Positions 1-8,715 of a stretch of 64,000 nucleotides of DNA are shown here, in pieces. This stretch comes from Stutzerimonas xanthomarina DSM 18231 (GTDB taxonomy: Bacteria; Pseudomonadota; Gammaproteobacteria; Pseudomonadales; Pseudomonadaceae): positions 868,001 to 932,000 of the forward strand of contig NZ_FQXA01000001.1 in assembly GCF_900129835.1 (NCBI RefSeq), in the 5' to 3' direction. The notes beneath the pieces are model-generated. The model searched no databases and was not told the DNA's origin. It saw nothing but the letters and a program-made list of their open reading frames with translations. Each line of letters begins with the position of its first letter. Position 1 is the stretch's first letter. The position numbers and the translations under genes are program-made.

Positions 1-249
<249 letters not shown>

Positions 250-256
250 GCCTTGC

Positions 257-283
257 CGGAGGGCAGCCACAAGCTGCCCTCCG
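257..283 (+). terminator. Intercistronic hairpin between dctP and dctQ
   Basis: Eleven-base perfect arms (CGGAGGGCAGC at 257-267, its complement at 273-283) with a 5-base loop start 8 bases after the dctP stop. No T-tract follows, so this is more likely an mRNA-stabilising or attenuating hairpin than a full terminator. It fits the need for more binding protein than membrane subunits. Confidence 0.6.
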
Positions 284-489
284 CGTTCCGACTAGAGCAA
301 TACCAGCCACATCGACAGACCAGTGAAAAGACAACCCAGCCAGGCGACACCTACGGCGCGGTGATCCCGAGCCAGATGCCTGTAAAACAAGAGTTTTTTC
401 ATTGTTCTGTCACCCGGTCACCCGACCGGCCCATGGCGCACGTTCTGTACGCCCACCGAAACACTGTAATCCATCAGGAGATGTCATCC

Positions 490-1116
490 ATGAACGCCCT
501 CTGGCGCGTCTGGGACCACTTCGAAGAAGCGTTTATCGCCTTCCTTCTGGCCGCCATGACCTTGGTGACCTTCGTTTATGTGGTCTTGAACAACCTCTAC
601 ACCGTGTTCTACAGCCTCGGCGATCGCTATGAAGGTGCCAGCGATCTGTTCTTCGCCATGGGTGACTTCACCATCGGTCTGGCGCAAGAGATGACCTGGA
701 GCACGGCACTGACCAAGGCGCTGTTCGCCTGGTTGATCTTCTCCGGCCTGGCATACGGAGTGCGTACCGCTGGCCACATCGGCATCGATGCGCTGGTCAA
801 ACTGGCGCCGCGCCGCGTCCAGCGCTACATCGGCTTTGTTGCCTGCCTGTTCTGCCTCGGTTATGCAGGCCTGCTGGCGTTTGCCAGCTTCAATTGGATC
901 TCGGCACTGTTCACCGCCAACATCGGCGCGGAAGACCTCGGTCATTTCGGCGTCAAGCAATGGCACATCGGCATGATCGTGCCGATCGGTTTCGCCATGG
1001 TCTTCATCCGTTTCGCTGAAATCTTCGTGCGCATCGTACGTAACGAGCAAACCGGCCTGGGCCTGGCAGACGAAGCCGCCGAAGCCGCGAAACTGGGCGC
1101 AGAGGAGCCGAAATAA
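490..1116 (+). CDS. dctQ: TRAP transporter small permease DctQ
   Basis: A 208-residue inner-membrane protein with four predicted hydrophobic helices, the usual architecture of the DctQ small subunit, which pairs with DctM to take up C4-dicarboxylates using an ion gradient. The chosen ATG at 490 has AGGAG at 476-480 at normal spacing. The ATG at 481 directly abuts that site, and the frame stays open further upstream without a credible start. The 240-base gap to dctP holds the hairpin at 257-283. dctM begins on the base after this stop, so the two are translationally coupled. Confidence 0.93.
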   Translation: MNALWRVWDHFEEAFIAFLLAAMTLVTFVYVVLNNLYTVFYSLGDRYEGASDLFFAMGDFTIGLAQEMTWSTALTKALFAWLIFSGLAYGVRTAGHIGIDALVKLAPRRVQRYIGFVACLFCLGYAGLLAFASFNWISALFTANIGAEDLGHFGVKQWHIGMIVPIGFAMVFIRFAEIFVRIVRNEQTGLGLADEAAEAAKLGAEEPK

Positions 1117-2397
1117 ATGACCATCCTGTTCCTCTTTGTCGCGCTCTTCGCGCTGATGTTCATCGGTGTGCCAGTGGCCGTTTCCCTCGGCCTGGCCGGT
1201 TCGCTGACGATCCTCCTGTTCAGCCCGGATTCGGTCACCTCGCTGGCGATCAAGCTGTTCGAGACCTCTGAGCACTACACGCTGCTGGCGATACCATTCT
1301 TCCTGCTGGCTGGCGCATTCATGACCACCGGCGGTGTCGCCAAGCGACTCATCGACTTCGCCAACGCCAGCGTCGGTCATATCCGCGGCGGCCTGGCCAT
1401 CGCGGCCGTACTGGCCTGCATGCTGTTTGCTGCGCTGTCCGGTTCCTCTCCGGCAACGGTCGCCGCGGTGGGCTCGATCGCGATTGCCGGTATGGTCCGC
1501 TCCGGTTACCCGCAAGCATTCGGCGCCGGCATCGTCTGTAACGCCGGTACGCTGGGCATCCTGATCCCGCCGTCGATCGTCATGGTGGTCTACGCCGCCG
1601 CCACCGAGACCTCCGTGGGCAAGCTGTTCATGGCGGGTGTCGTGCCGGGTCTGCTGCTGGGGCTCGGACTGATGATCGCCATCTACATCATCGCGGTGAA
1701 AAAGAACCTGCCGGCGCTGCCGCGAGCGACGTTCCGCGAATGGCTGTCTGCCGCACGCAAGGCCATCTGGGGCCTGCTGCTGATGGTGATCATCCTCGGC
1801 GGGATCTATTCCGGCATGTTCACGCCGACCGAAGCGGCGGCGGTAGCCGCGGTGTACTCGGCCTTCATCGCGCTGTTCGTCTACAAGGACATCACGATTC
1901 GTGATTGCCCCAAGGTACTGCTGGAGTCGGGCAAGCTGACCATCATGCTGATGTTCATCATCGCCAACGCCATGCTCTTTGCGCATGTGCTAACCACCGA
2001 GCAGATCCCGCAGCAGATCACCGCCATGGTGCTCGAAGCCGGACTGCAACCGTGGATGTTCCTGCTGGTGGTGAACATCGTGCTGCTAGTGGCCGGCGCC
2101 TTCATGGAACCGTCAGCGATCATCCTGATCCTGGCGCCGATCCTGTTCCCGATCGCCGTGCAGCTGGGCATCGACCCGATCCACCTGGGCATCATCATGG
2201 TGGTCAACATGGAGATCGGTCTGATTACGCCGCCGGTGGGCCTGAACCTGTTCGTTGCCTCCGCGGTAACGGGCATGCCGGTGACTCAGGTGATCCGCGC
2301 CGTGATGCCGTGGCTCACGCTGCTGCTGGCCTTCCTGATGATCATCACTTACGTGCCGTCAATTTCCCTGGCGCTGCCAAACCTGCTCGGCATGTAA
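1117..2397 (+). CDS. dctM: TRAP transporter large permease DctM
   Basis: A 426-residue, almost entirely hydrophobic protein with about a dozen transmembrane segments. It matches the DctM family in length and in its glycine/proline-rich loops, for example the GSSPATVAAVG region and the PPVGLNLFV segment near the C-terminus. It forms the transport channel for C4-dicarboxylates together with DctQ and DctP. The ATG directly follows the dctQ TAA. A clear intrinsic terminator follows 27 bases after the stop, closing the operon. Confidence 0.95.
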   Translation: MTILFLFVALFALMFIGVPVAVSLGLAGSLTILLFSPDSVTSLAIKLFETSEHYTLLAIPFFLLAGAFMTTGGVAKRLIDFANASVGHIRGGLAIAAVLACMLFAALSGSSPATVAAVGSIAIAGMVRSGYPQAFGAGIVCNAGTLGILIPPSIVMVVYAAATETSVGKLFMAGVVPGLLLGLGLMIAIYIIAVKKNLPALPRATFREWLSAARKAIWGLLLMVIILGGIYSGMFTPTEAAAVAAVYSAFIALFVYKDITIRDCPKVLLESGKLTIMLMFIIANAMLFAHVLTTEQIPQQITAMVLEAGLQPWMFLLVVNIVLLVAGAFMEPSAIILILAPILFPIAVQLGIDPIHLGIIMVVNMEIGLITPPVGLNLFVASAVTGMPVTQVIRAVMPWLTLLLAFLMIITYVPSISLALPNLLGM

Positions 2398-2424
2398 CGC
2401 GCGTCGGCAACACCGTTTCCCTTT

Positions 2425-2450
2425 AGCCCGGCTCGCGCCGGGCTTTTTTT
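2425..2450 (+). terminator. Rho-independent terminator of dctPQM
   Basis: Perfect 8-base stem AGCCCGGC with its complement, a 4-base loop, and a run of seven T at 2444-2450. It lies between dctM and the convergent oxygenase gene. Confidence 0.93.
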
Positions 2451-2458
2451 GCTCTGCG

Positions 2459-3067
2459 CTACAGGGCGAGTACATCCGCGGGACGCCGGCGAAACCAGCC
2501 CGTCAGCGAGAGGCGGTCGGTACGGGTGACCAAGACTTCGTGAGGGAAGTCACCCGACAGGAAAACCAGCAAATCGCCCGCAAGCGGCGGGATGTCGCGC
2601 TGCGAACCGTCAGCGAAATGCATGCGCAACTCACCGCCATCAGCCGGTTGCCAGTCCGGGTTGAGGTAGACCACTGCGGTGATGCAGCGGCTGTCGTCAT
2701 CGCGGAAGCGATCCAGATGGGTCTTGTAGAAGGCACCCGGCGGGTACAGGGCGAAATGGCATTCGAACTCTTCCAGGCCAAGAAACAGCGTCTGGTTCAG
2801 ACGTTGTCGAAGCCCATCCATCAGCTCCAGGTAGCTGTCACACAACTGCGACTGTCCCGGTTCGAGCCACTGGATCTGGTCACCCCGGATACCTTCGCGA
2901 ATCGTCAGCGCGTCGCCGCGGCCAATACCGGCCGGGGCCAGGTCACCTTGTAATTCGCGCTTGCGGCACTCCGCTGCCAAACCAAGGGTCAGATCGTCTG
3001 ACAGGAATGAATGACGCAGCGACCAGCCATGCTCGGCAAGGTCGTCAATGATGGGATCGAACTGCAA
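2459..3067 (-). CDS. 2OG-Fe(II) oxygenase, prolyl-hydroxylase (PHD) type
   Basis: A 202-residue protein of the 2-oxoglutarate/Fe(II) dioxygenase superfamily. The iron-binding triad is visible: HLD (HxD) in KTHLDRF and the distal His in DFPHEVL. The 2-oxoglutarate-binding Arg lies in the TDRLSLTGWF segment. The features YPPGAFYKTHLDRF and VVYLN resemble the EGLN/SM-20-like group. The Pseudomonas member of this group (PPHD) hydroxylates a proline in the switch region of elongation factor Tu, so that is the likeliest role here; this is inferred from family resemblance. It is a single gene, convergent with dctM, with no operon partner. Confidence 0.82.
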   Translation of the reverse strand: MQFDPIIDDLAEHGWSLRHSFLSDDLTLGLAAECRKRELQGDLAPAGIGRGDALTIREGIRGDQIQWLEPGQSQLCDSYLELMDGLRQRLNQTLFLGLEEFECHFALYPPGAFYKTHLDRFRDDDSRCITAVVYLNPDWQPADGGELRMHFADGSQRDIPPLAGDLLVFLSGDFPHEVLVTRTDRLSLTGWFRRRPADVLAL

Positions 3068-3174
3068 GGAAGAGACTCCGAAAGGATTGTTTCGGAGTCT
3101 AGCAGCAGCGCTTTCGCGCCTCGACAGCAGCCGTCAGGGCGCTGAAAATAAACGGCCCGCCAACAGGAGCTTCC

Positions 3175-3927
3175 ATGCGCGCTTTAATCGCTTGTGTATT
3201 ACTTGCCCTCAGCTGCAGCACCCTCGCCGATACCTATGACGAGCTTTACGAAACTGCAGGCTGGACCGAACAACGCGCCAATTTCAGCGATGCCCTGACC
3301 GCCGCCCAGCAGCGCTACAAGAACACTCTGCCACCTGCTGTGTACCAGGCGCTGGTAACCAACAGCAATCGCCGTTTCGCGGTCAACGCCATCGATCAGC
3401 GGGCCAAGCAGGCCTTGCGTGACAACCTCGCCAACCCGCAACCTGCGCTGGATTTTTTCCAGTCACCAGTAGGCCATAAGGTGGTGGCGGCCGAGACGTT
3501 GGCCGGGCGCCGCGAGCAATTGGCGCGATATGAAAACGGCATTCCGCGCATCGAAGCCGGCAGCAACCGGCAGTTGCTGATCCGTCATCTGGCCCAGGCG
3601 ATACCGGCTGCCGAAGCGGGTGCGGAGGTCAGCCTGGCGCTGGCCGGCGTCGCGGCCGACAGCCTCAGCCAGATGATTCCGGGCCTGCTCGGCGGTGGCC
3701 AGGCGCAGGGCTTGCTGGAAAGCCAGCGCGAACGTCTGCAGCAGCAGGTCGAGAGCGACCTGGACAACACGCTGCTGTACATCTACCGCGACCTTTCTGA
3801 TGCCGAACTGGAGGAGTTCGTTCAGTTCGCCCAGTCGGAAGCCGGCCAGCAATACTACAGCGCAGCGCTGCAAGCTCTGCGTGCCGGGCTTGCGGTGGGA
3901 TTGAGCGGCAACGAGACCCAGGCTTAA
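3175..3927 (+). CDS. Exported DUF2059-type protein
   Basis: A 250-residue protein with a Sec signal peptide (hydrophobic residues 3-17, cleavage after LADTY-like border near residue 18). The rest is helical and polar. The C-terminal stretch LSDAELEEFVQFAQSEAGQQ is the hallmark of the DUF2059 domain, common in periplasmic proteins of unknown function. A second half-copy of the same pattern (NPQPALDFFQSPVGHKVV) appears near residue 95, so the protein may contain two such units. It is a single gene; function unknown. Confidence 0.75.
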   Translation: MRALIACVLLALSCSTLADTYDELYETAGWTEQRANFSDALTAAQQRYKNTLPPAVYQALVTNSNRRFAVNAIDQRAKQALRDNLANPQPALDFFQSPVGHKVVAAETLAGRREQLARYENGIPRIEAGSNRQLLIRHLAQAIPAAEAGAEVSLALAGVAADSLSQMIPGLLGGGQAQGLLESQRERLQQQVESDLDNTLLYIYRDLSDAELEEFVQFAQSEAGQQYYSAALQALRAGLAVGLSGNETQA

Positions 3928-3935
3928 GCGGCCTT

Positions 3936-3972
3936 TCAGCGAGCGCGCCGAGCTATTTCAAGCGCTCGCTGA
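3936..3972. terminator. Possible hairpin between convergent genes
   Basis: Ten-base perfect inverted repeat (TCAGCGAGCG at 3936-3945, complement at 3963-3972) spanning the 26-base gap between convergent genes and the end of the hydrolase gene. No clear T-tract, so a termination role is tentative. Confidence 0.35.
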
Positions 3973-4891
3973 GAAATCCGAAATATTCATGGCGCAGGGC
4001 TTCCTGCTCGTTGACCAGGTGATGCCGCGCCGTCGGTAGCCGAAGAATTTCCGGGGCGGCGAACTTGTCTTGCAGGACCGGCAGGTTGTGTTGCCAGTCG
4101 ACCGTCATATCGGCCTCACCCTGGACAATCAACGGACTGAGCGGGCTGGCGGGCGCGCCTTCGATACGCTGAATCCAACGCGACAGTGCGCCCACCCATG
4201 CGGTTGGCAAGATATCCGGCTGCAGTGGATCACTGGACTGGATGAACTGGAGAAACGCCGGATCGCCTGAGTTTTCACTGAAACTTCGGGGAATCTGCTT
4301 GACGAAGCGCCGCATCACTTCGTAACTGAGGCGTGACCATCCCCAGGCGCGCGGCCGCACCAGCGGCGCCAGCAGAACGCTCTGCCCCAGCGCTGGGTGC
4401 ATCGGCTGACAAAGCAGATAATCCAGCACGATGGCAGCGCCCGTGCTCTGGCCCAGCAGATGCCACGGCTGCGGCAGATTCATCGCAGCGGCTTCATGCA
4501 ACAGGCCCTGCAACACCGCCTGGTATTCATCGAATTCGTTGATGCTGGCGCGTGGCCCGCTGGACAGCCCATGCCCCGGCAGGTCGCAGGCGAGCACGGC
4601 GAAGCCCATGCGCAACCCCCAATCCACCACGTGTCGGTACAGGCCCATATGGTCGTAGTAACCGTGAAAGATCAGCAGTGTCGCGACCGGCTGTTCGGGG
4701 CACCAACTCTGCGCCACCAGTTCGTAACCGTGTACCTGAAACCGCCCCAGACGCCGTTGGATACCGCCGTGGTGAGGCAGATCCAGTCCGTAGTAGGTCT
4801 GATAGAAACGTGCATCGGCGGTCAGCTCGGCTACGTGGCGAAGCGGGCTTAATTGCGCGCGGAGCGCGTCGGGATCGATTCGCGAAGGCAT
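3953..4891 (-). CDS. Alpha/beta hydrolase, lysophospholipase-like
   Basis: A 312-residue alpha/beta hydrolase. The nucleophile elbow is GQSTG (GxSxG), the oxyanion region is IFHGYYDH, and a late His (ARHHLV) can complete the catalytic triad. The arrangement (HGYYDHMGLY, then DLPGHGLSSG) is that of the serine aminopeptidase S33/monoacylglycerol-lipase-like group (Hydrolase_4). The substrate is probably a lysophospholipid or monoglyceride, but the sequence does not decide it. No signal peptide. It is divergent from the thioredoxin-like gene at 4978. Confidence 0.8.
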   Translation of the reverse strand: MPSRIDPDALRAQLSPLRHVAELTADARFYQTYYGLDLPHHGGIQRRLGRFQVHGYELVAQSWCPEQPVATLLIFHGYYDHMGLYRHVVDWGLRMGFAVLACDLPGHGLSSGPRASINEFDEYQAVLQGLLHEAAAMNLPQPWHLLGQSTGAAIVLDYLLCQPMHPALGQSVLLAPLVRPRAWGWSRLSYEVMRRFVKQIPRSFSENSGDPAFLQFIQSSDPLQPDILPTAWVGALSRWIQRIEGAPASPLSPLIVQGEADMTVDWQHNLPVLQDKFAAPEILRLPTARHHLVNEQEALRHEYFGFLSERLK

Positions 4892-4977
4892 GAACGGTTT
4901 TCTTGCTAAGGGTAAGCGGGATATTCAGCTCTGCAGCGCGACGTGGCAAGCTGGCGCATCCATCCAAGAGCGCCATC

Positions 4978-5547
4978 ATGTCCGTACGCAACAAGTATCT
5001 GATCGCAGCGCTCGTTGCCTTGCTCTGGGGCGGCGCCATGCTGGCCGCCTTCTGGTGGTTCGAGGCGCGCTACCTACGAACGTTCGAGAACGAGCGCGCC
5101 GAGCTGTTCTCCGGCGATGTGCTGCGCCTGCCAACCGAGCTGCAGGGCCCTGGACCGGTGCGCTTCGTCCACTTCTGGGACCCGAGCTGCCCGTGCAACG
5201 TCGGCAATCAGCAGCATCTGGAGGAGTTGATCAAGCGCTTCGCCGGGCAGCCGGTCGAATTCTATGAAGTGCGCAAGCCGGGCAGCAAGGGCCGCCTGCC
5301 GCAGCCGCTGGCGGCACTGAAACCGCTGGGCGCCCCGCCCGGCTCCGAGCTGCTGCCCGCCAGCCCCGCCGTTGGCATCTGGGACCAACGGGGTGAATTG
5401 GTCTATATCGGCCCCTACAGTGAGGGTGCGGTGTGCAGTTCGGACAACAGCTTCGTCGAGCCGATCCTCGATGCAGTACTCACCGGGCGCAAGGTCCGCG
5501 CTACCCATTCGCTGGCGGTGGCCTGTTTCTGCGACTGGCAAGAGTAG
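4978..5547 (+). CDS. Membrane-anchored thioredoxin-like protein (DUF6436 type)
   Basis: A 189-residue protein with one N-terminal membrane segment (about residues 6-28) and a periplasmic domain. The segment VRFVHFWDPSCPCN has a thioredoxin-like fold signature, with CPC replacing the usual CxxC. Two more cysteines sit near the end (ACFCDW). The frame is open back to 4903, but the ATG at 4978 gives the natural MSVRNKY start before the membrane helix. It ends 33 bases before the Fur-type box, so it is transcribed apart from the TonB operon. A periplasmic redox or metal-handling role is inferred only. Confidence 0.7.
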   Translation: MSVRNKYLIAALVALLWGGAMLAAFWWFEARYLRTFENERAELFSGDVLRLPTELQGPGPVRFVHFWDPSCPCNVGNQQHLEELIKRFAGQPVEFYEVRKPGSKGRLPQPLAALKPLGAPPGSELLPASPAVGIWDQRGELVYIGPYSEGAVCSSDNSFVEPILDAVLTGRKVRATHSLAVACFCDWQE

Positions 5548-5579
5548 CGGCATGTTCCGCAAACTTGATCACGATCAAA

Positions 5580-5594
5580 TGATAATTATTATCA
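5580..5594. promoter_or_regulatory. Fur-type box upstream of the TonB receptor operon
   Basis: A perfect 7-1-7 palindrome, TGATAAT-T-ATTATCA, closely matches the core of the Fur consensus (GATAATGATAATCATTATC). It lies 65 bases before the TonB receptor ATG, the right position to cover its promoter. It implies iron-repressed expression of the whole operon. Confidence 0.85.
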
Positions 5595-5659
5595 CCTGAA
5601 AGAGAATCGCTCCCATTCAAGTCGGCATCGCTGCCGACGCACCATTCGGGAGCCGTTTG

Positions 5660-7723
5660 ATGATCCTCCGCCTTCACCCGCTCGCCCTGGCCTGCCTGGC
5701 CGTCAGCACCACCTCGGCCCTCGCCGCTCCGCTGGAGCTGCAGGAAACCGTCGTCACCGCCAAAGGTTACGAGGCCGCGGCGCAGGACATTCCTCAGGCC
5801 ATCGAAGTGCTGCAGCCACACCCGGCGCAAGGGGCCGAGCCGGCCGGCAGCCTGTTCCGCGGCAAGCCCGGGCTCGCCGTGCACAGCGACGGCGCCTGGG
5901 GGCAGAATCCGGTGCTACGCGGCATGAAGAAGGAAAGCGTGGTGTTGATGGTTGACGGCGTACGGGTCAACTCCGGCCAGCCGCAAGGCTCGTTGGCCTC
6001 GCAGCTCGATCTCGGGCTATTGGAACGCGCCGAAGTGGTCAAGGGTCCGGGCTCGGTGCTGTACGGCAGCGGCGCCATGGGCGGGGTGGTCAACCTGATC
6101 ACGCCACAGGCGCGCTTCACCGAGCAGGACGAACGCAGCGGCCGCTTCTCCACCAGCGCCAGCAGCGTCGACAAAGGCTTTACCGGCGCTACGCTGCTGC
6201 GCGACTCCAGCTCCGATCATGCCCTGGTGCTGGGCGTTGCCGGGCGCAAGGTCAGCGACTACAAGAGCCCCAGTGGCACCGAGAAGAACACCGGGTACAG
6301 CTCCGACACCCTGCTGTTCAAGTACAAGCAACGCCTGGCCGAGGATGTCAGCGTCAACCTGAATGTCCAGCGCCACACCGACCGCGACGTCTGGTACCCG
6401 GGCTCGGCGCGTACCGGCGGGCAGCCGGGCGGCGCCGGCATCCCGGTCCCACTCGGCACCGCGACCATCCATTCGCCGGAACAGCAGCGCGAGCTATTCC
6501 AGATCGGCCTGGAAAATGGCCTCGGTGAAGGCACTCTGGCCACCGAACTCTATCGGCAGGAGGTCTACCGCGAGATACGTGCCTACTCCGAGCGGCTCGA
6601 TCGCGACTATGTACGCAACAACGTCAGCTTCATCACCCACGGGCTGCGCTCGAGCTGGGTAGTGCCGATCGCCGATCACCTACTGACGGTGGGCGTCGAC
6701 GGCTGGAAAATGACCGGCGATCCAGAGCGCTACGTGGATGGCCCGCCGACCTTCAACAACAACCAGCGCAACGACCCCTTCAAGGACGCCGAGATCGAAT
6801 CCTACGGACTGTTCCTACAGGACGAGTTCGACATTGGCCAGACGCAGTTCACCGCGGGAGCCCGCTACGACCGCATCAGCGCCGATGCCCGCGTCAAGGG
6901 CAACGGCCCATCGCTGAAAACCAGCGGTTTGAACAGCACCGACCATAACCTGTCGTGGTCGCTGGGCGCGCTGCACCCGCTGACAGACACCCTCAACCTC
7001 TATGCCAACATCGGCCAGGCCTACCGCGCCGCCGACATGCGCGAGCGCTACGACGACGCGCCGCGCGGTGACGGCTATTTTCACCTCGGTAATCCGCAGC
7101 TGGATGCCGAACGCTCCACCAGCTTCGAGCTCGGGCTCAAGGGCGACGATGGTGATTTTACTTATCAGTTGGCGGCCTTCCACACCCGCATCGACGATTA
7201 CATCGCCGGCCGTGTGACCGGCACCAACGCGCCCAACGGGCTGCCGATCAAGCGCACCGAGAACCTCGATGAAGTGGTGATCTATGGCCTTGAAGGCAGC
7301 GCCAGCAAGGGCGTCGGCGCTTTCGTGGTGGACGGCAGCTTCACTTGGCTGCGCGGGGAGAACAAACAGGACGACGAACCACTGCACCAGATGCCAGCCC
7401 ACGAGTTGACCCTGGGCATCGGCCAGCCAGCCGAGCGCGGCCTCTACTGGCATGCGCAGCTGCGTGCCGTCGCTGAGCAGGATCGTGTAGCGACCGAGTT
7501 CACCCGCGGCGGCGAGGACCGTACCGCAGGCTTCGTTACCGCCGATGCCAGCCTCGGCTGGGGCTTCGGCAATATCGGCGTGCTGCAGAGCGCCAACCTC
7601 GATGCGCGCCTGAGCAACCTGTTCGACAAGGCCTACCACGAGCATCTGGCTGATGGCATCAGCGGTAACGAACTGGAAGCTCCCGGACGCGGCATCACCG
7701 TTGCACTGAGCGGGAGCTTCTGA
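5660..7723 (+). CDS. TonB-dependent outer-membrane receptor
   Basis: A 687-residue receptor. It has a signal peptide (cleavage after ALA near residue 23), a TonB box-like LQETVVTA, a plug domain with VLRGMKKESVVLMVDGVRV and EVVKGPGSVLYGSGAMGGVV, and a 22-strand barrel ending in F. A region resembling the FRAP...NPxL landmark of heme and related receptors is present (YRAADMRERY, then GNPQLDAERS), but this pattern also occurs in CirA/BtuB-type receptors, so the ligand is open. The ATG at 5660 has GGGAG upstream; a TTG directly before it is less likely. Its last base overlaps the start of the binding-protein gene. Controlled by the Fur-type box upstream. Confidence 0.9.
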   Translation: MILRLHPLALACLAVSTTSALAAPLELQETVVTAKGYEAAAQDIPQAIEVLQPHPAQGAEPAGSLFRGKPGLAVHSDGAWGQNPVLRGMKKESVVLMVDGVRVNSGQPQGSLASQLDLGLLERAEVVKGPGSVLYGSGAMGGVVNLITPQARFTEQDERSGRFSTSASSVDKGFTGATLLRDSSSDHALVLGVAGRKVSDYKSPSGTEKNTGYSSDTLLFKYKQRLAEDVSVNLNVQRHTDRDVWYPGSARTGGQPGGAGIPVPLGTATIHSPEQQRELFQIGLENGLGEGTLATELYRQEVYREIRAYSERLDRDYVRNNVSFITHGLRSSWVVPIADHLLTVGVDGWKMTGDPERYVDGPPTFNNNQRNDPFKDAEIESYGLFLQDEFDIGQTQFTAGARYDRISADARVKGNGPSLKTSGLNSTDHNLSWSLGALHPLTDTLNLYANIGQAYRAADMRERYDDAPRGDGYFHLGNPQLDAERSTSFELGLKGDDGDFTYQLAAFHTRIDDYIAGRVTGTNAPNGLPIKRTENLDEVVIYGLEGSASKGVGAFVVDGSFTWLRGENKQDDEPLHQMPAHELTLGIGQPAERGLYWHAQLRAVAEQDRVATEFTRGGEDRTAGFVTADASLGWGFGNIGVLQSANLDARLSNLFDKAYHEHLADGISGNELEAPGRGITVALSGSF

Positions 7724-8715
7724 TGCTCCGCCACCTACTGATGGTTCTCCTGCTGGTAGCTGGCGCGCCGGCACTGGCAGACAAGCTGCCGCGCCTGGTC
7801 CTGGCCGGCCCCTCCTCTTCAGTGTCGAATCCGCTGATCCACATGGTCGAATCCGGTGCGCTGGACGACCTGGCGGACAAGGTGGAGTTTGTCAGTTGGC
7901 GCGATCCCGACCAGCTGCGCCTGCTGGCGCTGAACCAGCAGGCGGACGTGCTGGCCATGCCGGTCAACGTCGCCGCCAACCTCTACAACCGCGGCGCCAA
8001 GCTGCGCATGCTCAACGTGTCGACCTGGGGTCTGCTCTGGCTGGTGTCCCGCGAACAGGGCCTGACCACCCTGGACGACCTGCGCGGCAAGGAAATCACC
8101 ATGCCGTTCCGTGGCGACATGCCGGACATTCTTTTCGGCCTGCTGGCCGAGCGTGCCGGCATCGATGTGCGTAAGGACCTGCGCCTGCGCTACGTCGCCA
8201 CCCCCATCGACGCCATGCAGCTCTTGCTGATGCGCCGTACCGATCACGCGCTGCTGGCCGAGCCGGCCATTTCCATGGCGCTGCGTAAGGCCAGCGAAGG
8301 GCCGCTGAGACTGATCGCGCCGGACCTGTATCGCAGCGTCAATTTGCAACAGGAATGGGGCCGCCTGCTACAGCGCGAAGCGCGTATACCGCAGGCCGGC
8401 ATCGCGCTGATGGCCAGCGTGAAAGACCAGCCGCAGATCACCGCCCGGATCGCCCAGGCCTACGCCGACTCGCTGCAATGGTGCAGCACCAACGCCGAGC
8501 GCTGCGGCCAGCTGGTCGCCAGTCATCTGCCGATGCTCAGCGCCGAAGCGGTAATCGATTCGTTGGCGGTGGCACAGATGGAAGCAGTGTCCGCTGCCGA
8601 GGCACGGGCGGAAGTCGAGTATCTGTTCGAGCTGCTGTTGCAAAAGAATCCGGCGCTGATCGGCGGCAAGCTGCCTCCGGATGACTTCTACTCGCCAGTC
8701 AGCGATCAGCCATGA
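7723..8715 (+). CDS. ABC transporter periplasmic binding protein (SsuA/TauA/NMT1-like)
   Basis: A 330-residue protein with a signal peptide (residues 1-19, cleavage after ALA). It has the two-lobed NMT1/SsuA-like pattern: a first lobe segment LALNQQADVLAMPVNVA, then WGLLWLVSREQGLTTLDDLRGKEI and a late acidic helical region. Such proteins serve NitT/TauT-family importers of nitrate, sulfonates or thiamine precursors, not the usual siderophore-binding class. Its ATG shares bases with the receptor stop and its end overlaps the permease, so all are cotranscribed. The ligand is unknown; the pairing with an iron-controlled TonB receptor is unusual. Confidence 0.8.
   Translation: MLRHLLMVLLLVAGAPALADKLPRLVLAGPSSSVSNPLIHMVESGALDDLADKVEFVSWRDPDQLRLLALNQQADVLAMPVNVAANLYNRGAKLRMLNVSTWGLLWLVSREQGLTTLDDLRGKEITMPFRGDMPDILFGLLAERAGIDVRKDLRLRYVATPIDAMQLLLMRRTDHALLAEPAISMALRKASEGPLRLIAPDLYRSVNLQQEWGRLLQREARIPQAGIALMASVKDQPQITARIAQAYADSLQWCSTNAERCGQLVASHLPMLSAEAVIDSLAVAQMEAVSAAEARAEVEYLFELLLQKNPALIGGKLPPDDFYSPVSDQP

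Noticed and set aside
484-1986. 500-codon open frame on the minus strand
   Set aside because: It is the antisense shadow of dctQ and dctM: His/Gln/Arg-rich, no domain, no ribosome site.
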